DNA from: Devosia psychrophila
Lineage (GTDB): Bacteria; Pseudomonadota; Alphaproteobacteria; Rhizobiales; Devosiaceae
Reading direction: 5' to 3'
Length of the DNA stretch: 64,000 bases
Assembly (NCBI RefSeq): GCF_000971275.1
Contig: NZ_LAPV01000192.1
Span: 18,503 to 82,502 of the forward strand
The notes under the pieces are model-generated. The model saw only the letters and a program-made list of their open reading frames with translations, was not told the origin of the DNA and did not search any database. The position numbers and the translations under genes were made by a program. Positions 11,746-20,290 of this stretch are shown here, piece after piece. How positions within the stretch are numbered: position 1 is the first letter of the stretch; each line of letters opens with the position of its first letter.

Positions 11746-11827
11746 TGTTCGGTTGGTGGGGACGGGTGACTACGGTTTACCGTCCGTCCCCACCGCCCAA
11801 GCCCCCTTAAAAAAAGGGGTATGGGTA

Positions 11828-12544
11828 TTATTTCTTGTCGGTATCCAGTTCCCACTGAACGTTGACGTTGATGGCGAAAGCCAACTCGCCGCCTTCTACC
11901 GGAACAGCGGCTTCGGCTTCGGCGCGCATCGAATACATGGCGACCGGCTGGGGGGAATTGAAGGACTGGCTTTCAGAAATCGAGTTGATTTCGTCCAGCG
12001 TGCCTCCGGCAGCGGTGGCATAGAGCTCGGCCTTGGCGCGGGCATCGGCAAAGGCGGCCTTGCGGGCCTCATCGTAAAGCGCGGACGGATCGGCCACCGA
12101 GAAGGTTACGCCATTGACAGTATTGGCGCCGATGGTCACGGACTTGTCGAGGATGGAGCCGAGCGTATCGAGCGCGCGAACCGTGACGGTTACGGTGTTG
12201 GCAACCTGGTAGCCGGCGATCTTGGGCGGCAGCGAATAGCCATTGGCATCGCGTTCTTCAGTGTAGACATAGTTGGGATTGACCGAGAATCCCGAGGTCT
12301 GAATATCGCGGGCTTCGATGCCGAAGGCCTTCAGCTGGGCGATCAGTTCGGCCATGGCGGCGGAGTTGGCGTCGAGCGCCTCACGGGCGGTAGCGCCCTG
12401 CGTGGTGACGCCGGAATTGATCTGCGCCACATCCGGAGCGGCCATGACTTCACCTCGGCCTTCGATGGTGATCGAGCCCGCATACGCAGGCACGACAAGG
12501 GTGGCGAGTAAGGCAAATGGGACGGCGGCTGCAAAGCGACGCAT
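11828..12544 (-). CDS. SIMPL (DUF541) domain periplasmic protein
   Basis: A 238-aa protein with a signal peptide ending VVPAYAGS and a SIMPL/DUF541 body: ITIEGRGEVMAAPDVAQIN, then QTSGFSVNPNYVY, then KIAGYQVANTVTVTVR. Bacterial members such as BP26/OMP28 of Brucella assemble into periplasmic or outer-membrane channel-like oligomers. Single gene on the minus strand, with its 3' end facing the TSUP operon. Confidence 0.85.
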   Translation of the reverse strand: MRRFAAAVPFALLATLVVPAYAGSITIEGRGEVMAAPDVAQINSGVTTQGATAREALDANSAAMAELIAQLKAFGIEARDIQTSGFSVNPNYVYTEERDANGYSLPPKIAGYQVANTVTVTVRALDTLGSILDKSVTIGANTVNGVTFSVADPSALYDEARKAAFADARAKAELYATAAGGTLDEINSISESQSFNSPQPVAMYSMRAEAEAAVPVEGGELAFAINVNVQWELDTDKK

Positions 12545-12724
12545 GAGATGCTCCTAAGTTTGTGGGGGACTAATCCCCATCCAATGCGTCAGTAATGCGG
12601 CGCGGATGAACTGGAGTTGAACGGGGCTGTGGACATCGGTTCCTCAACAAAAGTATGACTTTTGAGGGTTGCACTGCGGGGTGCCAGTGCGGTACTCACT
12701 GCCCAAGGAAATGAGGGGCGGACC

Positions 12725-13876
12725 ATGGGCGACAGGCACTATCCAGACGGCACATTGCTAGGCCGCGCCCGAGTTCCGGGGTTTGATCATCCGCGCATCG
12801 TCACCGTTCGGAACAACGAACTGATCGATATTACCGCCGCTGGATTTGCGCTGGTGCGCGACATTGCCGAGAGCGGCCGAGCCGCCGAGCATGTGCGGAC
12901 AGCGCCGGGCGTCGGCCTTGGCAATGTCGATGCCGTGCTGGCCAATTCCGTCGCTGCCGACCACGACCCTGCCAAGCCAAGCCTGCTGTCGCCCATCGAC
13001 CTGCAGGCGATCAAGGCATCGGGCGTGACCTTTGTGGTGTCGCTGCTGGAGCGGGTTATCGAAGAGCAAGCCCGTGGCGATAAGGCACGAGCCGATGCGT
13101 TGCGCGGCGAAATCCTTGAGCTGATCGGCATGGACCTGAGCGAGTTGGTGCCAGGCTCAGAGACCGCCATGAAGGTCAAAGAAGCGCTGATCGCCAAGGG
13201 CGTGTGGAGCCAGTATCTGGAAGTCGGGATCGGCCCGGATGCGGAAATTTTCACCAAGGGCCAGCCGATGAGCTCGGTTGGTTATGGCGCCGAAGTTGGC
13301 CTGCACCCGATTTCGAGCTGGAACAATCCCGAGCCGGAAGTGGCGCTTCTGGTGACCAGTACGGGCGAGATCATCGGCGCGACACTGGGCAATGACGTCA
13401 ACTTGCGCGACGTCGAGGGCCGCTCGGCGCTGCTGCTGGGCAAGGCCAAGGACAACAATGCCTCGGCCTCGCTCGGGCCATTCATCCGGCTGTTCGATGG
13501 CGATTTCACGCTGGAAACCGTCAAGCAATCCGAGATCGCTTTACGCGTTGAAGGACAGGATGGCTTCGTGCTCGAGGGACATTCCTCGATGAACCAGATT
13601 TCGCGGACCCCAGAATCGCTGGTGGCGGCGACGGTCGGTGGGCATCACCAGTACCCCGATGGTCTAGTGCTGTATCTCGGCACCATGTTTGCGCCCGTGA
13701 AAGACCGCGACGGCGTGGGCAAGGGCTTTACGCACAAGCTCGGCGACGTGGTCTCGATATCGACATTCGAACTGGGCACACTATCTAACAGTGTGAACCT
13801 CTCTACCAAATGTCCGCCCTGGATCTACGGCGCCAGCCACCTGCTGCGTGACCTGGCCAAGGCAAGTTTACTTTAA
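12725..13876 (+). CDS. fumarylacetoacetate hydrolase family protein (sugar-acid dehydratase type)
   Basis: A 383-aa protein of the FAH superfamily. Key stretches are VTFVVSLLERVIEEQARGD, GPDAEIFTKGQPMSSVG, and EGRSALLLGKAKDNN, which carry the acidic metal ligands. ATG 12725 follows GAGGGGCGG; the frame extends to 12662 without a better start. This long subgroup often acts as 2-keto-3-deoxy-sugar-acid dehydratase. The aldehyde dehydrogenase begins 26 bases later, so the pair probably carries a pentonate-type pathway to alpha-ketoglutarate. The substrate is inferred. Confidence 0.8.
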   Translation: MGDRHYPDGTLLGRARVPGFDHPRIVTVRNNELIDITAAGFALVRDIAESGRAAEHVRTAPGVGLGNVDAVLANSVAADHDPAKPSLLSPIDLQAIKASGVTFVVSLLERVIEEQARGDKARADALRGEILELIGMDLSELVPGSETAMKVKEALIAKGVWSQYLEVGIGPDAEIFTKGQPMSSVGYGAEVGLHPISSWNNPEPEVALLVTSTGEIIGATLGNDVNLRDVEGRSALLLGKAKDNNASASLGPFIRLFDGDFTLETVKQSEIALRVEGQDGFVLEGHSSMNQISRTPESLVAATVGGHHQYPDGLVLYLGTMFAPVKDRDGVGKGFTHKLGDVVSISTFELGTLSNSVNLSTKCPPWIYGASHLLRDLAKASLL

Positions 13877-13901
13877 GTTCCCATTCGAAAGGCATTCCAA
13901 C

Positions 13902-15341
13902 ATGGCTGAACTGCACAAGAACCTCATCAACGGGGAATGGGTGGGCTCGGATGGTATCGAGAATATCAACCCGTCCAACACGGCAGAAGTCGTGGGCGTT
14001 TATGCCCGCGCCAGCGCCGAAGAAACCAAGCAGGCTATCGCCGCTGCCAAGGCCGCTTTCCCGGCATGGTCGCGGTCGGGCATTCTTGAACGCCACGCTA
14101 TCCTCAGCAAGACCAGCCAGGAAATCCTGGCGCGCAAGGCTGAGCTGGGCGAACTGCTGAGCCGCGAAGAAGGCAAGACGCTGCCTGAAGGCATTGGCGA
14201 GGTGACCCGCGCGGCGCAGATTTTCGACTTCTTTGCTGGTGAAGTGCTGCGTCTTGCTGGCGAAGTGCTGCCGTCGGTTCGTCCTGGCGTCGGCGTAGAA
14301 ATCACCCGCGAGCCAATCGGGGTGATTGGCATTATCACGCCGTGGAATTTCCCGATCGCCATCCCGACCTGGAAGTTGGCGCCTGCCTTGGCCTATGGCA
14401 ACACCGTCGTGATCAAGCCGGCTGATCTGGTGCCGGGTTCGACTTGGGCGATTGTCGATATTCTCGTGCGCAACGGTCTGCCGAAGGGCGTGCTCAACCT
14501 CGTGATGGGCAAGGGTTCGGTCGTTGGCCAGACCATGCTTGAGAGCAAGGACGTCAACGCCATCTCGTTCACCGGCTCGGTTGGTACCGGCAAGCGCGTC
14601 GCTGCAGCCTCGATCGAAGTCGGTCGCAAATTCCAACTCGAAATGGGCGGCAAGAACCCGACCGTCGTGCTGGATGACGCGGACCTCAAGATTGCGGTCG
14701 AGTCCGTTGCGCAGTCCGCCTTCTTCTCGACCGGCCAGCGCTGCACGGCGTCGTCGCGCGTCATCGTGACCGAGGGTATCCACGACAAGTTCGTCGAGGC
14801 TTTGGCTGAGCGGACACGCAATCTGCGTGTTGGCGATGCGATGGACAAGAATACGGAAATCGGGCCGGTGGTCGATCCGAGCCAGCTTAAGCAGGACACC
14901 GACTATATCGCCATCGGCAAGGCCGAAGGCGCCAAGATCGCGGCCGGTGGCGAACTGGTGAAGGGCGCAAACGAAGGCTACTTCCTGCAGCCAACGCTGT
15001 TCACCGAAGCGACCAACCAGATGCGTATTTCGCGTGAGGAAATCTTTGGGCCGGTGGCTTCGGTCATCCGGGTCAAGGATTACGAGGAAGCACTGTTCAC
15101 GGCCAATGATACCGAGTTCGGCCTGTCGGCTGGCATCGTCACCACCTCGCTCAAGTATGCGACGCACTTCAAGCGCAATGTCGAAGCTGGCATGGTGATG
15201 GTCAACGTACCGACCGCAGGCGTGGATTTCCATGTGCCGTTCGGTGGTCGCAAGGGCTCGAGCTATGGCTCGCGGGAACAGGGCAAGTATGCGGCAGAGT
15301 TCTTCACGGTTGTAAAAACTGCCTATACCGCAGCTGGTTAG
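13902..15341 (+). CDS. aldehyde dehydrogenase, probable alpha-ketoglutarate semialdehyde dehydrogenase
   Basis: A 479-aa NAD(P)-dependent aldehyde dehydrogenase. Visible are the catalytic Glu in LEMGGKNP, the nucleophile Cys in FFSTGQRCTASSRV, the PWNFP motif and FTGSVGTG for cofactor binding. ATG 13902 is used; the frame is open to 13848 but overlaps the previous gene. The upstream FAH-family partner suggests the oxidation of 2,5-dioxovalerate to alpha-ketoglutarate. A strong terminator follows. Confidence 0.85.
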   Translation: MAELHKNLINGEWVGSDGIENINPSNTAEVVGVYARASAEETKQAIAAAKAAFPAWSRSGILERHAILSKTSQEILARKAELGELLSREEGKTLPEGIGEVTRAAQIFDFFAGEVLRLAGEVLPSVRPGVGVEITREPIGVIGIITPWNFPIAIPTWKLAPALAYGNTVVIKPADLVPGSTWAIVDILVRNGLPKGVLNLVMGKGSVVGQTMLESKDVNAISFTGSVGTGKRVAAASIEVGRKFQLEMGGKNPTVVLDDADLKIAVESVAQSAFFSTGQRCTASSRVIVTEGIHDKFVEALAERTRNLRVGDAMDKNTEIGPVVDPSQLKQDTDYIAIGKAEGAKIAAGGELVKGANEGYFLQPTLFTEATNQMRISREEIFGPVASVIRVKDYEEALFTANDTEFGLSAGIVTTSLKYATHFKRNVEAGMVMVNVPTAGVDFHVPFGGRKGSSYGSREQGKYAAEFFTVVKTAYTAAG

Positions 15342-15360
15342 TTCGGACTGATCGAATATG

Positions 15361-15401
15361 GCAGCGGCGCTTGGACCTGATCCGAGCGCCGCTGCTTTTT
15401 T
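15361..15401 (+). terminator. strong Rho-independent terminator
   Basis: Perfect 11-bp stem GCAGCGGCGCT / AGCGCCGCTGC with a 13-base loop, followed directly by six T. It ends the FAH-aldehyde dehydrogenase operon. Confidence 0.92.
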
Positions 15402-15419
15402 GTGCCGCGATGAGAGTGG

Positions 15420-15440
15420 CCCTCGGGTCAAGCCCGAGGG
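15420..15440. repeat. short GC-rich palindrome
   Basis: Perfect 8-bp stem CCCTCGGG / CCCGAGGG with loop TCAAG, a dispersed intergenic palindrome type seen in alphaproteobacteria. No T-run on either side. Confidence 0.5.
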
Positions 15441-15466
15441 AGAAAGGGTAGGGGTGGTCTGTTGCC

Positions 15467-15889
15467 CTAACGACGTTTCTGGGTCAGGGCCATGCCGGCG
15501 AGGATCAGCACGACGCCGAGGGCGCTGGCCCATAGGGTGAGTGGGGCGCCTCGAGCCAAGTCGAGTGCGACGCCCGAGACCATCTGGCCGCCGATGACCA
15601 AGAGAGCCGTGTTGACGGCACCGATGCGGGCGATGAGCCAGCTTCCAGAGGCGACGAAGATGACGCCGACGGGGCCGCCCAGATAGGCCCACCAAGGCGT
15701 GCTGGATGCGCCGGGCAGCAGCAGGTTGCCGAGGATAAGTCCGAGGATAGTCAGGAAGACGAAGCCGATGGCGTGGTTGAAGAACGACGCTATGAGCGGG
15801 CTGGTCGACAGGGCCAGCCGGCCATTGAGCTGGCGGCTGAGGCCGACGAGAATGCCCGCCGTGAGGGCATAAGTTATGAAGAGCGTCAT
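15467..15889 (-). CDS. DMT-family (DUF606/YdcZ) small membrane transporter, second gene of pair
   Basis: A 140-aa hydrophobic protein with about five transmembrane helices: LIASFFNHAIGFVFLTILG and WWAYLGGPVGVIFVASGSWL match the DUF606 half-size transporter family. It overlaps the upstream gene by ATGA (15886-15889). The two small subunits probably form one antiparallel or heterodimeric exporter; the substrate is not known. Confidence 0.75.
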   Translation of the reverse strand: MTLFITYALTAGILVGLSRQLNGRLALSTSPLIASFFNHAIGFVFLTILGLILGNLLLPGASSTPWWAYLGGPVGVIFVASGSWLIARIGAVNTALLVIGGQMVSGVALDLARGAPLTLWASALGVVLILAGMALTQKRR

Positions 15890-16374
15890 GCCGAGGCTCC
15901 TACGCCGAACAGAATGATGAGCAGGCTGCCGACGACCATCAGGGCCACGGCCCCGGCATCACGCAGGCCGAGACGGCGTTTTGGAAGGCCGAAGAAACCC
16001 CATTGGTCGGCGGCGAGACTGAACACCACCTGACCGGCAAGGCCGAGCGCCAATGTACCGGCGAGGGCGAGCGGGGTATTGACCGTAGTGGAGGTCAGCA
16101 TGACGGTGGCTGCGCCGGAGACGCCGCCGAGATAGGCCCAGAGCGGGGCCTTGGCGCGGGTTTCACCTGTTGCGGGGCGGCGGCGCCACAGGACGGCGAG
16201 GAAGATGATCGCCGCGACCGTGCCGGTGCCGTGGGCGAGCCAGGATGAGAACAGCGCTCCGCCATGGCTGCCCGCCTCGCCGTTGAGGAACACCATCATG
16301 GTAAGCAGACCGCCGCTGCCGAAGGCGGCGAGTAGATGCAGCGGATTGGGCTGCGGCGCGTCAGGACTGGACAT
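15886..16374 (-). CDS. DMT-family (DUF606/YdcZ) small membrane transporter, first gene of pair
   Basis: A 162-aa protein with about five helices: WAYLGGVSGAATVMLTSTTV is the family core. It is followed with a 4-base overlap by the partner subunit, and lies 18 bases after the aminotransferase stop on the same strand, so the three genes are probably one operon (aminotransferase, exporter A, exporter B). That suggests the exporter could handle an amino acid or a keto acid, which is inference. Confidence 0.75.
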   Translation of the reverse strand: MSSPDAPQPNPLHLLAAFGSGGLLTMMVFLNGEAGSHGGALFSSWLAHGTGTVAAIIFLAVLWRRRPATGETRAKAPLWAYLGGVSGAATVMLTSTTVNTPLALAGTLALGLAGQVVFSLAADQWGFFGLPKRRLGLRDAGAVALMVVGSLLIILFGVGASA

Positions 16375-16392
16375 GCGGATAGATCCGATTCG

Positions 16393-17610
16393 TCAGGTAG
16401 ACGCGAAGGTTAGCACGTCGTCGCGAGCTGTCGCGGCCTTGGCAATGAGGCTGCAGAGCTTGAATATGCCGACCTCGATCTGGGCTTCGTCGCACAGCGA
16501 AAAGCTGAGGCGCATGGTGTTGCGGCCCGAGCCATCGGCATGGAAGGCGGCGCCGGGAACGAAGGCGATATCCTGCCTAAGGGCCTGTGGCAGCAGGAGA
16601 TCTGCGTCGATGTGGTCGGGTAGTTCGAGCCAGATGAACATGCCGCCTTCTGGTTTTGTCCACTTGAGGCCGGGCGGGGCGTAGCGAGCGAGGGCCGCAA
16701 GCATGGCGTCGCGGCGGGCCTTGTAGACCACGCGGGTGCGGGCGACCTGGGCATCATAGCAGGCGGCCGCAACGTGGTGCATGACCATCTGGTTGGTGGT
16801 GGCGGTGTGCAGATCGGCGCCCTGCTTGAGGAGCGTCAGCTTGCGGATCAGTGCCGTCGGGCCGCAGACCCAGCCGATGCGCATGCCGGGGGAGAGGGTC
16901 TTGGAGAAGGTGCCGCAATAGAGCGTACGGGTGCTCTCGATGGAGCCTGCGAGGCGGGCATCCAAGCTGGCAATGGCGGGGATATCTTCGCCGTCATAGC
17001 GCAGGGCCGAATACGCAGCGTCTTCGACGATGACGGCGTTGAGAGCCTTGGCTTGGTCGAGCGCTTGGTGGCGGGCGGTTTTGCTCATGGTGCGGCCATC
17101 GGGGTTGGCGAAGTCGGGGACCAGATAGACCAAGCGTGGGGCTGCGGGCCCGGTGAGCTGGGGTGCGTCGAGCGAGGAGAAGCACGGCTCGTAGGCGGAA
17201 AAGCTTTGCAGCGCGCCGAGGTAGGTGGGGCTGGCAGTGACGACGCCGCTTTCGGGGTCGAGCAGCAGCTTGCCGATCAGGTCGAGGCCCTGCTGGGAGC
17301 CGCTGGTGATCAGGATATTGTCGGGCGTGGCGGGGACGCCGAGCGTGTTCATATGCGCGGCAAGCCATTGGCGCAGCGGCAAATATCCCTCGGTGGTTGA
17401 ATATTGCAGCGCCTCGCGGGCGATGGACGGGCCGCCGAATACATGGCGCCAGGCGTGCTGGAACAGCGCCACAGGGAACAGCGCCGGATCGGGAATGCCG
17501 CCGGCAAACGAGATCATCGAGCGGTGGCCGATTAGCTTGAGCAGTTCACGGATTTCCGACGCCTTGAAGGCTTTGGCGCGGGACGAGAGACGAAATTCCA
17601 GTGGCGTCAT
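16393..17610 (-). CDS. PLP-dependent aminotransferase, class I/II (LysN/Aro8-like)
   Basis: A 405-aa fold-type I aminotransferase. PLP-lysine is in FSKTLSPGMRIGW; other motifs are YLVPDFANPDGRTM and VEDAAYSALRY. The protein lacks a fused HTH. ATG 17610 is taken as the start (GGTGAT upstream); ATG 17622 and a longer frame to 17700 are alternatives. An inverted repeat TTTGTATCA-N17-TGATACAAA overlaps and precedes the start, and related sites sit at the MocR gene at 18.3 kb, suggesting control by that regulator. Confidence 0.82.
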   Translation of the reverse strand: MTPLEFRLSSRAKAFKASEIRELLKLIGHRSMISFAGGIPDPALFPVALFQHAWRHVFGGPSIAREALQYSTTEGYLPLRQWLAAHMNTLGVPATPDNILITSGSQQGLDLIGKLLLDPESGVVTASPTYLGALQSFSAYEPCFSSLDAPQLTGPAAPRLVYLVPDFANPDGRTMSKTARHQALDQAKALNAVIVEDAAYSALRYDGEDIPAIASLDARLAGSIESTRTLYCGTFSKTLSPGMRIGWVCGPTALIRKLTLLKQGADLHTATTNQMVMHHVAAACYDAQVARTRVVYKARRDAMLAALARYAPPGLKWTKPEGGMFIWLELPDHIDADLLLPQALRQDIAFVPGAAFHADGSGRNTMRLSFSLCDEAQIEVGIFKLCSLIAKAATARDDVLTFAST

Positions 17611-17644
17611 TTGTATCACCATAAAATGATATGAATGATACAAA
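17610..17644. promoter_or_regulatory. inverted repeat, likely operator of the aminotransferase gene
   Basis: Perfect 9-bp arms TTTGTATCA (17610-17618) and TGATACAAA (17636-17644) separated by 17 bases, immediately upstream of the aminotransferase start on the minus strand. The GTATC/GATAC core recurs at the start of the MocR-type gene. Position suits a repressor or MocR-type operator. Confidence 0.6.
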
Positions 17645-17815
17645 CACTGAAGCATTGTTATGTCAATAACATTGACCTTTTTTGTGAAGCGTGCGAGCAA
17701 AAGGGTGCCGGCTATCTCCGTTGTGACGATGAAGGCTGAGGTTTTGGGTCTTTTGGCCCGGAAGTTGGGTTTGTGGGAGCCATCATAGCGTGACGGTGTG
17801 TCTGGGGGATAAGCA

Positions 17816-18244
17816 ATGAGCTTTGTGAGTGAGTATCCGGTGGCGGCGTCTGAGGTGGCGGTGGAGCATTTTGGGCGGCGGTTGACGCTGGAGACGGATT
17901 GCGCGGATGTAGCGGCGTGCCTGGCTTCGGGCGATGTGGATTTTGTGCTGCTGCATGTGGTGGGATCGCCGGAGGCCTATGCAAAGCGGCATGTGCCAGG
18001 CGCCCTGCACCTGCCGCACCGGCTGATTACTGAGCAGCGGATGGCCGAGTGGCCGGCGGAGACGCTGTTCGTGGTGTGTTGCGCCGGGCCGCATTGCAAT
18101 GGAGCCGATCAGGCGGCGCTAAAGCTGGCGAGGCTGGGGCGCAAGGTGAAGCTGATGATCGGCGGCATTACCGGTTGGGCCGACGAGGGCCTGGCCTTCG
18201 AAACGGGTGTTAACGCGGTGTCACCTGATCGCAGCATTGGCTAG
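17816..18244 (+). CDS. rhodanese-like domain protein
   Basis: A 142-aa single rhodanese domain. The active-site loop is VVCCAGPHCNGAD, and the loop DVDFVLLHVVG with RHVPGALHLPH is typical of the fold. It probably handles sulfane sulfur or acts as a phosphatase-like binder. It sits between two genes for PLP enzymes and upstream of the MocR regulator on the same strand, 94 bases away. Confidence 0.8.
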   Translation: MSFVSEYPVAASEVAVEHFGRRLTLETDCADVAACLASGDVDFVLLHVVGSPEAYAKRHVPGALHLPHRLITEQRMAEWPAETLFVVCCAGPHCNGADQAALKLARLGRKVKLMIGGITGWADEGLAFETGVNAVSPDRSIG

Positions 18245-18327
18245 CGAAGTGGGCGCTTCGTGCTAACCGATGCATAGCGTATCTGTAGCACGTGCGTTGC
18301 GTGGACAAATCGGGCTCGACAGAGATA

Positions 18328-18370
18328 GTATCGGGCCAATGACTGATACAATATCCGAAATTACAGATAC
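18328..18370. promoter_or_regulatory. GATAC repeats overlapping the MocR start
   Basis: GTATC (18328-18332) and GATAC (18345-18349) form an inverted pair 12 bases apart across the ATG at 18339; a further GATACAAT copy is at 18366-18373. The same core flanks the aminotransferase start at 17.6 kb. Autoregulation is inferred. Confidence 0.5.
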
Positions 18371-19709
18371 AATCTTGACTTTGGCCGATAGCGGGCTGCC
18401 GCTGCATGAACGCGTGGCGCAGGCGGTGGAAACGGCAATCGCTTCGGGGCGCTATCGGGCGGGCGAGCGCCTGCCGACGCATCGGCAACTGGCGCAGCAA
18501 CTTTCGGTGTCGATCGGCAGCGTGACGCGGGCGATCGATGCGCTCAGCTCCCGCGGTGTGGTGCGCGGCGAAACCGGGCGCGGGACCTTCGTGCTGGCGC
18601 AGGCCGGGGGCGAGGCGGACGACGGGATCGTGGATCTTTCGACCAATGCGCCGCCGCCGGTCATTGCGCCGCACCGGATGACGGAGGCCAGCGAGTTGGC
18701 CAACCGGAATGCACTGGCGCTGGCGAATGGTGGCTATATCGACCTGAGCGGGACGGACCGGCAGCGTGGGGTTGTCGCCGGCTGGCTGACGGCCACCCGG
18801 ACCCCGCTGGGGACGGATGAGATTTTGCTGTGCAATGGCGCGCAGCAGGGGCTGCATCTGGCGTTTGCCGCATTGCGCGAGCGCTCGACGATCATCCTCA
18901 CCGAGAGCGCGACCTTTCCTGGGGCGATTGCCGCGGCGGCAAACCTGGGCATGACCATGATACCAGTGACACATGACGGGGAGGGGATGGAGCCCGCGGC
19001 GCTGGATGCGGCGCTTGCCAACACCGGCGCGAAAACCTTGTATCTGACCCCGGTAGCGCAGAACCCGCTGGGCTTCGAGACCGGGCCGGAGCGGCGGCGG
19101 GCGATTGCGGCGCTGGTCGAACGGCACGATGCGATGATTGTCGAGGACGATATCTATGGGTTTTACGCGGCCAAGGGCACGCTGACCTTTCGGCAGCTAA
19201 TGCCGGAGCGGGTGGTCTATATCTCAAGCCTGTCCAAGAGCCTGACGCCATTGATCCGCCTCGGTGTGATCGCGCCGCCGGCCCGGTTGATGGGCACTAT
19301 TCGCAAGCGGATGCGGGCTGAAGGCTGGGGGCTGCCGCCCTATGTGGCGGAGCTGGGCGCGGCAATGATCGAGACCGGGCTGGCCGATGAGGCCGTGGTG
19401 GCTTTGCGGGCTGAAGCCCTGGCGCGGCTCGAGCTGACGCGGTCGATCCTCGGGATTGGCGCCGTGCCGATGCCGGGCGGGACGCCGCATCTATTTTTGC
19501 CGATGGCGCCGATCAAGGCCGAGCAGTTTGCCCGGCGCGCCAGCGAAGCGGGGGTGCGGCTGACGCCGCCGTCGGCCGGGCAGGTGGGCGAGGCGCCTGT
19601 GGCGGGGCTACGAATTTGCATCATGGCCCCACGCAGCCGTGCAACGCTGGAGCGAGCGCTGCGGATATTGGCGGGGATATTTGAGAGTGAGGAAGAGGTG
19701 GCGGTTTAG
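18339..19709 (+). CDS. MocR-family regulator (GntR HTH fused to aminotransferase domain)
   Basis: A 456-aa protein. An N-terminal GntR winged helix (about residues 24-90) contains LPTHRQLAQQLSVSIGSVTR; the rest is an aminotransferase-like domain with the PLP lysine in SSLSKSLTPLIRLG and IVEDDIYGFY. MocR proteins sense PLP or an amino-substrate and control nearby transport or aminotransferase genes. ATG 18339 is chosen since MTDTISEITD begins the HTH region; the frame extends to 18270. Likely target: the aminotransferase-exporter operon at 15.5-17.6 kb. Confidence 0.83.
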   Translation: MTDTISEITDTILTLADSGLPLHERVAQAVETAIASGRYRAGERLPTHRQLAQQLSVSIGSVTRAIDALSSRGVVRGETGRGTFVLAQAGGEADDGIVDLSTNAPPPVIAPHRMTEASELANRNALALANGGYIDLSGTDRQRGVVAGWLTATRTPLGTDEILLCNGAQQGLHLAFAALRERSTIILTESATFPGAIAAAANLGMTMIPVTHDGEGMEPAALDAALANTGAKTLYLTPVAQNPLGFETGPERRRAIAALVERHDAMIVEDDIYGFYAAKGTLTFRQLMPERVVYISSLSKSLTPLIRLGVIAPPARLMGTIRKRMRAEGWGLPPYVAELGAAMIETGLADEAVVALRAEALARLELTRSILGIGAVPMPGGTPHLFLPMAPIKAEQFARRASEAGVRLTPPSAGQVGEAPVAGLRICIMAPRSRATLERALRILAGIFESEEEVAV

Positions 19710-19800
19710 ACGCTTAGTCCGTGCGGCTCTGCCGGAAGGCGCGTGCCTGGAACTGTCACCCGGCAATTGCGTTAGCGTTTATCGAACCTGGAGGAACACG

Positions 19801-20010
19801 ATGAAGAAATTTGCCCCTATTGCGCTTGTCGTTATCAGCGCCCTTTCGATGACCGCCTGCACGACGACACAGCGGACGGTTTCAGGCGCGGCTATCGGTG
19901 GCGCAGGTGGCGCCTTGGTCGGCGGTGCTGTTGGCGGCTATGGTGGCGCCATCGTGGGCGGTGCCGGTGGCGCTGCGGCGGGTGCGCTGCTGGCTAACAA
20001 CACGCGCTGA
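19801..20010 (+). CDS. small glycine-zipper lipoprotein
   Basis: A 69-aa protein: lipoprotein signal with LSMTAC lipobox (Cys about residue 20), then a Gly/Ala-rich glycine zipper (GAAIGGAGGALVGGAVGG and repeats). GGAGG is 6 bases ahead of ATG 19801. These small outer-membrane lipoproteins (OsmB-like) are common stress proteins. A terminator follows. Confidence 0.8.
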   Translation: MKKFAPIALVVISALSMTACTTTQRTVSGAAIGGAGGALVGGAVGGYGGAIVGGAGGAAAGALLANNTR

Positions 20011-20030
20011 TTGAAGTCGGATTGGCTCGG

Positions 20031-20066
20031 TGCCCCCCGCGATGTGATCGTCGGGGGCATTTTTTT
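20031..20066 (+). terminator. Rho-independent terminator of the lipoprotein gene
   Basis: Stem TGCCCCC / GGGGGCA extended by partial pairing around a central loop, followed by seven T at 20060-20066. Lies 20 bases after the stop. Confidence 0.8.
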
Positions 20067-20115
20067 GCCTGCTCTTTGGGGCGTCTGGATCGGGACTAAA
20101 TGTCCCCCTCCCTGG

Positions 20116-20136
20116 CCCTCCCAGCAAGGGGGAGGG
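20116..20136. repeat. CCCTCCC/GGGAGGG intergenic palindrome
   Basis: Stem CCCTCCC / GGGAGGG with a 7-base loop, of the same type as the palindromes at 22102 and 23436. No coding sequence overlaps it. Confidence 0.55.
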
Positions 20137-20290
20137 TGTCGACTGAGGTTTTGAGCAATCAAGCATAAGTGCTGGCCGTGGTCGTTATGGTTTGGCGCTC
20201 ATAGCACTGTTCGCGGAACCGAAATCCTCTTGCTCCCTTGCATCACCGGTGGGCCGGTCCTAGACAGACCGTAAAGCGAAAGGGTGTGTG

